Shown here piece by piece: positions 11,101 to 24,800 of a stretch of DNA of 64,000 bases (position 1 is the stretch's first letter; every line of letters starts with the position of its first letter). A program made the translations under genes and the position numbers. The notes beneath the pieces are model-generated. The model worked only from the letters and a program-made list of their open reading frames with translations. It was not told the origin of the DNA and ran no database searches. The stretch covers positions 186,001-250,000 of the forward strand of contig JAJAGP010000933.1 in the NCBI GenBank assembly GCA_025084515.1. The letters run 5' to 3'. The DNA comes from Ancistrus triradiatus. Taxonomy: Eukaryota; Chordata; Actinopteri; Siluriformes; Loricariidae.

Positions 11101-14100
11101 GCGTGATGTAACTGTAGAAAAACACCCTGCTGTACGTGACTGTTGTGTTATGGATTGAAAGCTGAATGAAACTGAGTGTGTGAGTAAATCTATGTACAGT
11201 GGTGCTTGAAAGTTTATGAACAGTTTAGAATTTTCTATATTTCTGCATAAATATGATCAAAAACATCATCAGACTTTCACACAAGTCCTAAAAGTAGATA
11301 AAGAGAACCCAGGTAAACAAATGAGACAAATGTTGGTGGGTTTCCTCACATTAACTGCTTGCTTCAGGTCCTTCCACGACATTTCGATTGGATTAAGGTC
11401 AGGACTTTGACTTGGCCATTCATTGGTAGAACGACTTGCTGCATGACCCACCTTCTCTTGAGATTCAGTTCATGGACAGATGTCCTGACTTTTTTCTTTA
11501 GAATTCTCTGATATAGTTCAGAATTCATTGTTCCATCAATGATGGCAAGCCGTCCTGGCCCAGATGCAGCAAAACAGGCCCAAACCATGATACTACCACC
11601 ACCATGTTTCACAGATGGGATAAGGTTCTTATGCTGGAATGCAGTGTTTTACTTTCTCCAAACATAACGCTTTTCTTTTACACCAGAAAGTTCTATTTTG
11701 GTCTCATCCGTCCACAAAAGATTCTTCCAATAGCCTTCTGGCTTGTCCACGTGATCTTTAGCAAACTGCAGACGAGCAGCAATGTTCTTTTTGGAGAGCA
11801 GTAACTTTCTCCTTGCAACCCTGCCATGCACACCATTGTTGTTCAGTGTTCTTCTGATGGTGGACTCATGAACATTAGCCAATGTGAGAGAGGCCTTCAG
11901 TTGCTTAGAAGTTACCCTGGGGTGCTTTGTGACCTTGCCAACTATTACTCGCCTTGCTCTTGGAGTGATCTGGGTTCAAGTCCTGAGGATGCGATCATTG
12001 TTGTCTGTGTAAGCGGAATGGGAGGTTAGTGCTGCGACAGTGACCCCTGGTCAGTTACGTGTTATGCTTGTATCTTGTCTTATCTGTGCTTCTGCTTATC
12101 TGTTGTTTTATTTCTTGTACCTAACTTGATCTGGATTACCGTTAGGGATTTAAACCCTAAAGAATTACGACTCCTGTAACATAAGCCTCTCCTTATGAGG
12201 TGTCAGTGCTAGTTTATGAGATCAGGGACCAGAGTGTGATCTGCTGGTGCTGGTGCGGCATTTTAGAACAACTGAGGACTGACACGGTGTAAAAAAAAAG
12301 ACAAAACAGAGATGCTTAATGATCTGTTTATGCACGTTGCTGTATGCCTGAACAGATATTTATATGCATCCAGCAAGAATAAATTGGAGACCTTTTTAAA
12401 TGTGAGAGCCACACGAGCTGCTGGCTGGTTTGCTAATAAAGCTGCAGGAATTCTTCCCTTTGTTTTTCTTAGCTTCCTCTGACCATATGTTTGGTGTCAG
12501 ATTTGCATGTTGTGTTAGATATTCCAATCTGGTCTTCTCATACGGATGTACTTTTCTTTAGGGTGTTGGTTTGTGCTGATCTGAAGTTGGTTGTGTATAA
12601 AAAACATCTTTTACAAAACAAAGGGTCATATGGTCTATCTCTGCTGACATAAGAGTCGCTGATCATTTGAAGGCTAGCTATTGGAACATAACTGTGAGGC
12701 TTTGCTTCCATTATGCCACACAAGCTATTGTCAGGTCCAGCACTGACATTGTGCTTGCAGTCATGTTCCAATTACATGTTTAATTCGATAACTGCAGAAA
12801 ATCAAATTGTGTCAGATAACTGGAAACCTCCTGGTTTAAATGATTTGGGCAATTGACCAGTCAATAATCTCACAGATATATGAGAAGTAAACTTCAGACT
12901 TTAAAATTTAAATAATAAAATTCTTCATTTTCTTGCCTATAAACTGCGTTCAGAGTCTCCACAAAGTATTCGATAGCCTTTTCGCTATGTTTAATTTTGT
13001 AATGGGTTTAATTCCTGGGTTACCAGATGTCGCGAGAAACAGAACTCCACAGTCAATGGAGAAAGAGCCCAACTACACCAAGTCTTTACAATAAGTGCAC
13101 CTGGGAACCATGTTGGATTACATGCTATGAGAAATCCAATTACTGAAATAAAGTCCAGCTTTCTTTATCTGATTTCTTAAACGGTTCTCTAGATCTGAAT
13201 ATGCCGTTTAAATGACCACTTAAAAATCAGATAACTGCCAAAATTTGACTATGATCTGATTATTAGTTTCTGCTCCTTTTAAGGTTGGTTTAGCAGCCTG
13301 GTATCGCCTCTTCCTTGCTCTCTTCATCTGAAGATTGAGGTAAAGAAAAAGGGCTGAAGCAGCAGCAGCCAGCACCGGAAGAAGCGCTTGTCTGCCATGC
13401 TGTCCCAGGACTCTTTACTCCGTGATGAGCGCGGCTCTGTCCATCACCGAGGAGAGATGAAGGAACTCTGAGGACGCTACAAACAGAACTGCTGGGTAAC
13501 AGCATCAGCGTCGCACATTCAGCGATTCTGTGCCATCGTACACACTCAAACACACTCTAGTCAGGTTCATAACAGCCCTCGAGTTATCGAGAGCATCAAT
13601 TCAGGTTGTCTGATTGGCTTTTTGATTGCCATTAGAAAAAGAAGTATTGTTCATAGAGGGGTGCTTACACCCTAGCCAGAACTAGAACTCACACTCCACT
13701 GTACTGGCACTTTCATACTGAGGCAGCAGTGCTTCAAACATCACAACCAATATGTGCTAAATTTGTATTTCATTTACACTGATCACATATAACATTAAAA
13801 ACCTTCTTTGTTTCTCTATAACCCCATTGTCATTTTCAAACAAAAAATCCCCAAAAGGTCTCCTTCCCGTATAGAAGCACTTCACTTTGTAGCTCTACAG
13901 TTACGACTGTAGTCCATCTGTTTCTCTAATCTTTGTTAGTCACAGTTGATGTTTTTGCTTCAGGTGGCTTGATCGCCCATCCTTTCATCATTTCACACAT
14001 TTACATGAATTTCATTTACGTTTATAACCAAGTGAAACGACCTGAAAGCTGAGTGCAAACAATAAAACCAGCAATCCCCATACTGGTTTAACAGTTTAAA

Positions 14101-17100
14101 GCAGCACCAACAGCTCTAGTCAGCATAAACTAGAGTGGACCACCATGAGAATTGCATCTTGCTGTTTTTCTTTTTTTTCCCAGCAATGAGAATCCAATAC
14201 ATAATACAAAACTACACTTAAACGTATATAAGAGATGATTATTTAGTCATGTTTACGATGTAGAAGCTCTGCTGTGGTTGTGTGTGCTCAGTGACCGCCA
14301 TCTGGTGGACAAATTAATGAAGAACCGCCATTTTTATTTAAAACCACCAATGGGTTTTCAATTCTGTAAAAGTTTTACTTTAAACACAATCGTGGTACGC
14401 CTGTAACGTTTAATTTAAAAAAAAACAACGGGCCTCTTTTGTTACTTTGAGCTGTCTGTTTGTAATACTGCAAATAGCTGGATGCGTCATTAACGTTCAG
14501 GTTCACTTAAAGGCTTATTGGTCAACAGCTTATCAGTTTTGATAGTTATTCATATTTCGAATGCTTTTCTTGCCACAGTTAAATCAATTTTCATCTAATT
14601 AATCGTCTTAATTTTTCTTTTTACAACCAAGTCCTTTTTGTTGAGAAATAATCGAAGCATACTAAAACTGGACAGCCCTTTAGCATCTAGCTTTCAGTAG
14701 CTTAAGCTAAGCTTTCATTTTAGCAGCTAAGCCAGATATGATGTAATTTTTGTGGTGTTTTATTGAGTTTTATGGCAAAGCTTTGTAACATAACTGGATC
14801 TGTATCTGGAAAAACTGTCAGACTGAAGATGTTTTTATTCTGTGTTGTTAAACTTGATACTAAAGTGAGACATGGTGAGTTAGGTGAGGTTTTTTTTGTT
14901 AAGTTGTGTTGCAGTTTCTTAAGTTCCTTTCTTCCTGCAAAAAGTCTAGCATATGTTGTGTTTTGGACTCTGATATGGTGTTCACCCTGCTGACAAACCT
15001 AGAAAACATCAGTATATGTATTGGTATGCTGGTTTAGCTGGTGAGCTTGCTGTTGGGCTCCATACCAGAGTCCAAAATACAACATATGCTGGTCTTCGCT
15101 TGTCTTTCTTTTTTTTTTGTGCAAGAATACTAGCTCTGTAGCTAAAGAACAGTAGCGCTGTGCTAAACACTCAGTGGAAACATACTTCATCCAATATGCT
15201 AACAAGCCCATACACACGTCTGTTTAGGAAGAATTAAACAAAGCCGCTTTTTCTTCCTCTTTTAGCATGTATGATTAATGTTCTGTGACTCAGAGAGGGT
15301 TTGATGGATTACAGCCGGTACTGAATAGTCATTTTTACTTATGATGTTCGTTTTTACAGGGTGGAACATGTTCCTGGGAAGTGGTAAAATGTATTTTTCT
15401 AAACTGTAGACTGGGAGCACTTTTCATATACAATCGTCACAGATGAACTTCACAGATTACACTTCAGCTTTAAAGTCGTACCTTATATTATATTAGAGCT
15501 TGAGCTGAGCCTGTGAAGTATTCGTTTTGCAAAGTAGTTGCTGTCCATTTATTTCACTTTTCTCTTAACTGACTCTAACTAAGACGATACTATATGGCCA
15601 AAAGTTTGTGGATGCCCAAAAAGTACATCCAAAAACATGCATTAGTATGGAGTCTAACCTTTACTGTGACAACAGGCTTCAGAGGAGGCATTCAACCAGA
15701 TTTTGGAACGTTACTGTGAGATCAGGCACTGATGTTGGATAGTTGACCTTCTAATTCATCTCAAAGGTGTCTGGTTGAGTCGGGAAGCATTTACTAGTAA
15801 GGACTTAACAGTCAAGCCAAACCAAAAACCAAGATGGACTACTGATCCCAAATAATATTTTGTCAACTTACTTCAACTGCTTTTCAGATATGCACTATGT
15901 TTGTGTTTTAAATTTAAATAAATAATTTTAAGTATCATTACTGCCTAAAACGCCAAGGAATCGGGTCAGCTAGGCTACTCTGAAAGAGTTTTGGATTTCT
16001 CCCTCTCTGTATGGGTTTCCTTTTATTTCCTGCTACCTCCCAAAAAAAAATTAGCAGATGAATTGGCTGCTACTTAATTTCTCCCCTAGCATTTGTGTAA
16101 ACCTATGCCCCTGCCTGATGGCTTGGCACGCTGACTGTGCATGTTCTTGAGAAGTTTTCTTTACTTTTTGTGTGAGTTCTCCCAGAGTGAGCTGTGTATT
16201 AGTTGGTATGTTCTCCTGTGAATTTTCCCAAAAACGTGCCAATAGGTGATCAGCTTCTCTAATTGGCCCCTAGAAATGAAGAGGGATTGAGTGATGAATT
16301 CTGTGGATTTGATTGTGTGTTTTGGCCATGCACTCACCAGCAGAAGCAGTGGAACCTGAGACTGGAATCCCCATGTTTTGGAGCCGCCAAATCGTCCCAG
16401 TTTTGTGAATAAATATTGCGTTTAACTATGTCTGTCTGCTTTTCTTCTTCTTCGGTGCTGGCTCGTCCTACCTTATGGCGATAGAAGGCTGGTTTTGTAG
16501 CTTTTTATTCTAAGGGATTAGCGCGCGATGTTTTCAATCGCTGAATAAATGGTGAATGTGAGCTGACAGATAAATGGCGGGTTGCTGATGAATTATCGGT
16601 CTTACTTGGTACTTACTGTGTAATCAAAGTCAGGCCTGATATATTTCGTACCTATAAGTCTGTCACGTCCGATCCATACGACTGCTTTTTTCTGTCTTAA
16701 GCTGCTGGCTTGGTGTTTTAATATGATGCATGACCATAAATGCTAACGTTCAACCGAGTAAAAAACCGATCAGTATGAAGAATACTTCTTTTGCATTTTC
16801 TCGAATGAATTAATTCATTTTCATACCCGCTTTAATCTAGTTAAAAGGGTCCGTGGGTGCCAGTGCCTAAGCAGCAGAACAGGACCGCAAGGTTGCTAAT
16901 CCCATGACATTGCTCAAGCACACACTCCTTTCAATCACTGACTCATCCTGGGAAACTTATAGATGTCAGTTAGCTAACACAGTCTTTGGAATATGGGAGG
17001 AAACTGAGAAGGGGGAGAACATGGCAAAACCCCACAGGAGGGTGTTCCTTGGAATGAAATCGACACTCTGTACTATGAGTTACTGAGCACAATGCCACCT

Positions 17101-20100
17101 AAGGTTAAACCCAATTTTTGATCAATTTCATAACTGATTATTATTGCATGTTCCCCCTTTTGCTGTACGAACTCGTGGATGTTACTGAGTGCTCGGTTTG
17201 CTCTGTCTGCAAGTGCCCCGTAAGTGGCCCAGTAGAATTTACATTGGTGCCTGAAGTTTGTGAACCCTTTAGAATTTTTCCTCTTTCTGCATAATATGAA
17301 CTAAAACATCAGATTTTCACATAAGTCCAAAAGTGGATAAAGAGAAGTCAGTTAAAAACAATGGGCCAAAATAATTATACTTGGTAATTTATTTATTTGA
17401 GGAAAAGATCCAATATTTACATTTCGTGAGTGGCAAAGTAATTGAAACCTTTGCTTTCAGCATCTGGTGTGATTCCCCTGAGCCAAACTACAACTAAAAA
17501 CTTTTTCCTTCCTTAACTGTTGATCAGTCCCTGGCATAACACACCGCTTGGGAGGAATTTTAGCCCATTCCTCCGTACAGAACAGCCTTCAGCTCTGGTA
17601 TGTTGGTGGTTTCCTCACTTAACAACTCTCGCTTCAGGTCCGTCTACAACATTTCGATTGGATTAAGGTCCAGGAACTTTGACTTGGCCATTCCAAACCT
17701 TTTTCTGTAACCATTCTTTTGTAGAACGGCTTGTGTGCTTATAGGTCGTTGTCTGCTGCAGCATTACCCACCTTCCTCTTGAGATTCAGTTTCATGGACA
17801 AGATGTCCTGACAGTTTCCTTTAGAGTCCTCTGATATAATTCAGAATTCATTGTACCAGCATGCAACAAAACAGGCTCATCAAACCCTGATACTACCAAC
17901 CAGCATGTGCACAGATGGGAAAGTTCTTATGCCTGGAACGCAGTGTTTTTCTTTCTCCAACATAACCGCTTTTTTTTTTATTAACAAAATGTTGTATTTT
18001 GGGCTCATCCGTCACAAAACATTCTTCTCGATAGCCCTTCTGGCTTGTCCACATGATATTAGCAAACTGGATTATCAGCATGTTCTTTCAACCCTACTAT
18101 GCCACACCATTGTTGTTTAGTGTTCTTCTGATGGTGGACTCATTAAAATGTGATAGTGTGAAAGAGTCAATGTGAGAGATTCCTTCAGTTTGCTTAAAAG
18201 TTACCGTGGGGTCCCCTTTTGACCTCGCCAACTATACATGCCTTGCTCTTGAGTGATCTTGTTGGTCGACCACGTCCTGGAGGGTAACAATGGCTTGAAT
18301 TGAATTTTCTCCATTTGTACACACTCTGTCTGACGGTGGATTGGTGAGTCCCAAAGTCCTTTAGAGATGGTTTTGTAATCTTTTTCCAGCCTGATGAGCA
18401 TCACACCTTTTTCCCTGAGATTCTCAGAACCTCCTTTGTCAGTGCCATGATACACTTCCACAACCTGTTTGTGGGACGAGCAGACTTTTAATAGAGCCCA
18501 TGTTCTTTAAATAAAACAGGGTGCCACTCACACCTGATTGTCATCCCATTGATTAAAAACGCCTGACTCTAATTTCACCTTCAAATTAACTGCTAATCCT
18601 AGAGGTTCACATATTTTTGCCACTCACTAAAATGTAATATTAGATAATTTTCCTCAATAAATACATGACCAAGTATAATATTGATCTCTGATTTGTTTAC
18701 CTTGGTTCTCTTTATCTACTTTTAGGACTTGTGTGAAAATCTGATGATGTTTTAGGTCATATTTATGCAGAAATATAGAATATTCTAAAGGGTTCACAAA
18801 CTTTCAAGCACCACTGTAGGTCATCTGACCATCACAGTCAGCACTTGTTGCACTTTTTTGGTTTTCTAGTGGTTGTTGCAAAGCTTTGAAGTGTTTTGGG
18901 TTGTTATCCTGCTGCAGTATGAACCCTTCAGAAGTAAATCTCAGCTAAAGCTTCCTGTTTTATCCCTGCTTATCCTGGCCAGGGTCATGGTGTTAGTCCC
19001 AGAGCCCATGAACTGAGGTACAAGGTAAGGACTTTGTAAGGAGCTCAAGGGCTCAACTGTAGCAGCTTGGTTGAGTCAGTGGGTAAGGTACTGGCCTGTG
19101 GACCAGAAGGGCCAGGGCTCAAATTGGACCTTTTCCAAGCCCCCACTGTTGGGTCCTTGGGCAAGACCCTTGACACACAAATACTTGGATTGAACAACTG
19201 TATCAGCTGTAACCCTCTCTGGATACGAACTTCTGCTATTTGACCAAATGTAAATGATGGATGTGAACTCAGAAAGATCTAGTAGTCCAGAGGTTTGCAA
19301 CTTACATTTAAGATCAAATTCAAGTCAAATGTATTTATATAGTACATTCTAAAAGCAGGTTCAGAAATATCTAGGCCCAAAGCCATAATTGAACAAGGCT
19401 GGGCGACAGTGGCAAGAAAAAACTCTCTAAGATGAGGGGTAAGGGCCTTCCTTGCTCAAGAGCCAAGCATTGGTAGCTTGGCTGAATTAAATCCAGAGTT
19501 TCAACCATGAAGCCACGTGCCATCTCTTCACTTGTAGATCTAATGTGAGCGTGTTGGCTCGTGATTCGTTCCCCAAGATGGCAGTATTACAGCTGTTTGA
19601 AGCGGACCATGAGCCGAACAGCTTCAATTAACCAAATAATAGAGAGAATAATAAATAGAGCCGTATTGGGCTATATATCATATTGTAGCATATGAATGTT
19701 GAAGATGATTTTGGTGCACACTCCGGTTTCCGCTCCGTTGTTCTTATCATTTTTTCGTTCTTGAAATGCATTATTTTGTGTGTGTCAGAGAGACGTCTGG
19801 GCCTCGGACTCCGTCTTCAGTTCCTGGGGCATCCTGGATCTCAATCAATCCACTTTTACGGCCCACATGGTGAAGCGGCGAGTCTTCCGAGCAGGCGCGA
19901 GGCCGTATACTTCCCACTCCGAGGCCTAATTATAGCGAGTCGGTCGAATATTGTTTTTATTACAAGCCAAAAACAAATGCCGGCCTTTCCCCACTTGACA
20001 TCAAAGTGGCGTGTAATAGGGCTAACCGCAGCCTCGCTGCTTTAACTCTATGAAACCCAAATGCGAGCGCGTCAAGGCACGGAGCCGTCAGGTCTTAGTG

Positions 20101-21765
20101 TCGCACGTCTACTTAAACAGGTCGAGGTAAATCCCCGAAGATTAGGTCTGTACGACGTTTTAAAAAAACGCGTGCCACAATGAGCGACGTATCACGTTCC
20201 TTATTTTCCAGGGTCTGAGGGATACAGTCCCGCGGTTAGCAAAATGGCTACCAGACATTTTCGTCACGCAGTTCACTTTTTTCTGTCTGCGTTACTTTGT
20301 TGGAGCAATTCTTTAGAATCATAGTCATGCAGTGGTATTTAAGTGTTGGCAATGTACCAACGTCAACAACCACAAACACTCCATTGATGTGCACCAAAGC
20401 TGGCACCATTTCACCTTCTGGGTCCTTGAACAAGACTTTGACCCCTTTTTGCCTTAGAACGCCTTAATTCATCAAGTCAAAAGATTCCTCAGGTTTGATA
20501 CCTATTGGCATTATAGCATGACGCATGTGCTGCAGATTTGTCGGCTGCACAGCCTTGATTTGAATCTCCTGTTCCACCACTTCCCAAGGTGCTCTACTGG
20601 AGGATTGAGATCTGGTTTCTTGGAGGTCCGTTGAGATGAGGAGCTTTATTACGGGTGCGTTAAACGGCTGGAAGTAAAACCATCAGAAGATGGTACACTG
20701 TGCTCATCAAGGGGTGCACTATCATCGACAAGTGATGGGCACAAACACAAGGGCAGGATGGATCCATGCGTTAATGGTTTTTTTCGCCAAATTTGACTCT
20801 GACCATCTGAATGTTGCAGCAGAAATCGGACCAGCGGTATTTTTTTTTCATCTTCTAATCGTCCAATTTTGGTGAACCCGTGTTGAATTGTAACCTCAGT
20901 TGCCTGTGCGTTTCGAGCTGACAGGAGGCGCATCCAGTGTGGTCCTCTGTAGCGTTGTGGCCCATCTGCTTCAAGGTTCCTCCTCGTTGTAATGAGTATT
21001 TATTTCTAGGACCCATCTGCATACGCCTTTGACCTCTGGCATCCACTGGCGTTTTCACCCAGATACTGCCCTCACTGGATATTTCCTCTTTCTCTGTAAA
21101 ACCTAGAGAATGGAGCTGTGTGTGAAAATCCCGCAGACAGCAGTTTTCTAAAATAATCCGACCAACAACCATGACACGTTCAAAGTCACTGCAATCACCT
21201 TGCTTTCCCCCGTTCCGATGTTCATCTCGACATGTCTACATGCCTAAATATAAGGCCTTTCAACCTTCGATTTCTTAGTTCCTCTGGGTTCCAGGGGGCT
21301 GGGTCTGTGGCAGCACAAGCAGGGCCAGGGGTGTGCCATGTGCGTTTAATATTAAGACAAAGTCATTGTTCGATGGTTAATGTGATTTTAATGAGATTAC
21401 GACTGATTGTAGCTGGGTTAGTCTATATGATCTCTCGTGAATGTGTCCTGATTAAGCTCGTTCTGTTCGGATCTATCAGATGTAATTTTTTTTTACCTCT
21501 GTGTGCTCAGTGCGGCTCGGCTGACGCATCCCTCAGCGTCCATCCTGTCTGAGAAGCCGTTAAGAGGCCCGTCTGTCTGAAGCTCGTTAAAGAACATGGA
21601 AAGTTTTGTGTACAGACCGGAATCGTCCTGGTCGTGCCAGGCTTTGTTAGGAAAGCATCGCTTGCATAGTTTCCATGCTGGTCTGGAAGTTCCTTTGTGT
21701 GTTTTATCCAGTGCATTCAGTGACAACACATGACATGCTCAACTGCTGCACAATGACAGAATTTG

Positions 21766-21837
<72 letters not shown>

Positions 21838-24800
21838 TGATAGTGTTTTCCTTCATGATGCAGCAGCGGGACCAGATTCTTGCTCTAAGGAATGCTTGCT
21901 TAAATCAGAGATATGAACATTGTGTGCAAACAATCAAACCGTTTGTCTTTCTCAGTGAGTCATGCAGGAGAGGAACAGGATGAGATTCCGTCGAGTCGTG
22001 CGCAGGATTATCTCACTGTAACGATAACGGATCTGACAACACGACTCGTAGTGTGTATCGGTTTTAAAAGACTTGTTTTGGTTTGCTTGTGATGGTTGAT
22101 AATGGGTTGCCCAGGCAGCCATGGCACAAGGACGCTTTTATAAAGGTTAACAATACGGTCTTGTGCAATAGTTTGGGCAAAACTGGTCAAATTATGTTTG
22201 TTCTGTGTTTTTCCAGCAGAACAAACTTGACACATTTCTGCCGTCCACCACAGACAGCAGTGATTCAGTGGAAAGGTTGCGCAAAGCCTGTTTCATTTTC
22301 CGCTCTGTTGTTATGTACATAAAGATCATATTTTTTAAGTTTTTTGACCAGGGTGGCATGCTGCTGTGGAGTTGGCATGTTCTCTCTGTTTTCAGCTGAC
22401 TAAATGTAAAAGAAACATGCATTGCGACGGAGAACATGTCAATCTCCACGCAGTATCCAGAGCTGAGGACTGAACCTGGATCCCTGAGGCTGTATGGCAC
22501 CATGTGTCACCCATGACTTACCACTTTAGGTAATTACATATCATTTATCACATTAATTTTGTAATAAAGAGAAAAAGCTTGTTGAATTACATATTCTCGT
22601 ATCTGCCCACAAATCAAGGACTTTATCTTATTTCAGAATTTGTAGGTTGGTAGGTGTTCCAGATTTCTGTGTTTAGAAACATAATATTTGCCTCTGAACC
22701 CATTTCAAAGGCAAATAATCTAGGACTGATTAGCCCAAGAGCACTTTGGGAAATGTAGTTTGTTTCGTTCTAACAAGCCAGCAAGCTTGAACTGTGTGCT
22801 AAGACTTCTACTGAATTTACTACATGAGCACCCACTGCCCTCAAGTGGTGGCAGGGGCACCTGCACCCCCTTACAGTTAAGTGGCGGACAAATTTTGCAT
22901 GTTAATTATGCCCAAGTCACTGATGCAACTAATTGTCTTTTTTTATTATTATGTCTTTTTATCTTTGTTCTTGATCAATCTTCAATCTTATTTCTGTATA
23001 TGTTAGCAAATAAGCAATAAAAATGTCGATGCAGCAGAAAGATTAATGCACAAGACTGTAGTATTTATTACAGTAAGATTTTTTGGTGCCATATGTTTCC
23101 GGAATTTCAAACATGATATCAGGCAACGAATATCGACCTTTTTTTTTCACTGGTTAGCCTGAACAAATGCAGGTTTTCCCCCGACGATGGCGTCTGCTGG
23201 TTCAGCTGGTGCGGCGCCACACCTTCTGCTATTTCAGTTTTTTTACAGCGTCGTTACAGTCTTTCTTCATAGAGTGCGCAGACACCTTTTTTTCATGACT
23301 ATGAGAAATTAAATAGGTTCTTTAGTGCCAGGTTCTACTGTGGCACGACTTCATCCTCCCTGCTAAACACATGAAAGGGCGCTAAAGTCGACTCCTGGCT
23401 TGCTCGTGAAACAAACGGCCTTAAGCCCACATAAAAGCACAATTAGCCAAAGCGCTGTGGGAAAACACACACCCCGTAAAGGCCCTCGAGGCCACAATTA
23501 ATTCGGAGGAATTTCTTCATGGCTTCTTTCAGCTTCTTTTGCGCGGGAGAGAATTACGAGAGATTTTGTGGTGACGATCAGATCCAGCCTCATGTTTCAA
23601 GCAATACCTCAGGGATGAACCTTCAAATTTAAAGCTGCACTGAGCAAGAAAAGCACCCAAAATACACTGAATATGTATATTTATAATAAACAAAATACTC
23701 AAACGGTAGACCTGTAAGTACCTACCTTAGGCCCGTCTCCTTTCTCACAGGTCCAGATGTTAGGCAAACCCAGTGCTATGATTCTCACGCTGCTCTTGTG
23801 TCACGCAGACGCTGAGGGCAAAGAGAGATGGAAACCGCAAAGCAGGAGAAAGCATGAAAAACAGCAGGGTTTCAACCAGACCTAGTGTTCTGCCCAAGTT
23901 TAGGCACTCCTGATCATATGACAGGTTGCTCATTTTTCAACATAAATGCTGTGCTGGGAAAGAATTAGTTTGCAAGTTTGAATCCATTAACATCTGAAAC
24001 ATTACCAAAAAAAACTCCACTAGATCTGCAAAGGTGCTAGACATTTTATCTTTTATGGAGCGTCTTAAAGTTTGGGAATTAAATTAAATAAAAGTTTCCC
24101 GCAGAGGTTGTGAAGGGAAAACATCATTTGCACAGCAGTGACTAATCCTTTGCTGATGTATTAATGCTGTTTAAACACCCAGTGGGCTTTACAGCCGTTC
24201 CTGAGGGCCTGGGTTTGGATCCTGAGTGGGGTTTCTAAAGAATAGTCGCCTCCACCTATAACCAAAGCTTTATTGAATTCAGAGCTTCTGAATTCTGAGT
24301 CAGTTGTTGGCCAGACTCTGAGGTGGGAGCATAATATTGAACAGAAATAACACTGTGTATCTACTCAGATCTTCTTCCCTTTGGTCTTTTCGGTTTGGAT
24401 TGTAAAGCGTTCGGGTTATCGATGGTAAATTCCTTAGAAAGTGCCGTATCCGACTGAGTGGAAATCTGGAGACCCACTCCTGCACGTCTGACACTGTGGG
24501 CGGCAACATTGACGGTGTCATGGTGTCTGGCTTGAGATTTTTCCCACGGGATCACGATTATGGATGGACTGTGTGTGTGTGTGTGTGTGATAATACTGGA
24601 GAAATTTCTTACCCATGAAACACCAGTAAGTGTGCTGATATTAGATGGCTCTCTCATTTATCATCACAGTACTGATCCAAGTGCGCTATGTGAGAGCCAA
24701 CACACACACACACACACACACACACACTGAGAATTTTATACCTGTGACCCTTCTGGGAACATGGCACTTTCCTATTCTCCTGGCCTGGATGGAACACAAG

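Larger units (their letters stand above)
9333..13326 (+). other. C8orf34 intron 6
   Basis: The first part, 9390-9950, is probably repeat-derived: a minus-strand reading near 9400-9440 resembles a Tc1 'PTVKHG' scrap, and 9597-9926 has an open minus frame rich in Lys that I cannot assign. A possible Harbinger scrap (10828-11094) and a truncated Tc1 copy (11197-11975) follow. Between 12000 and 13326 I see nothing beyond AT-rich unique sequence. Confidence 0.5.
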
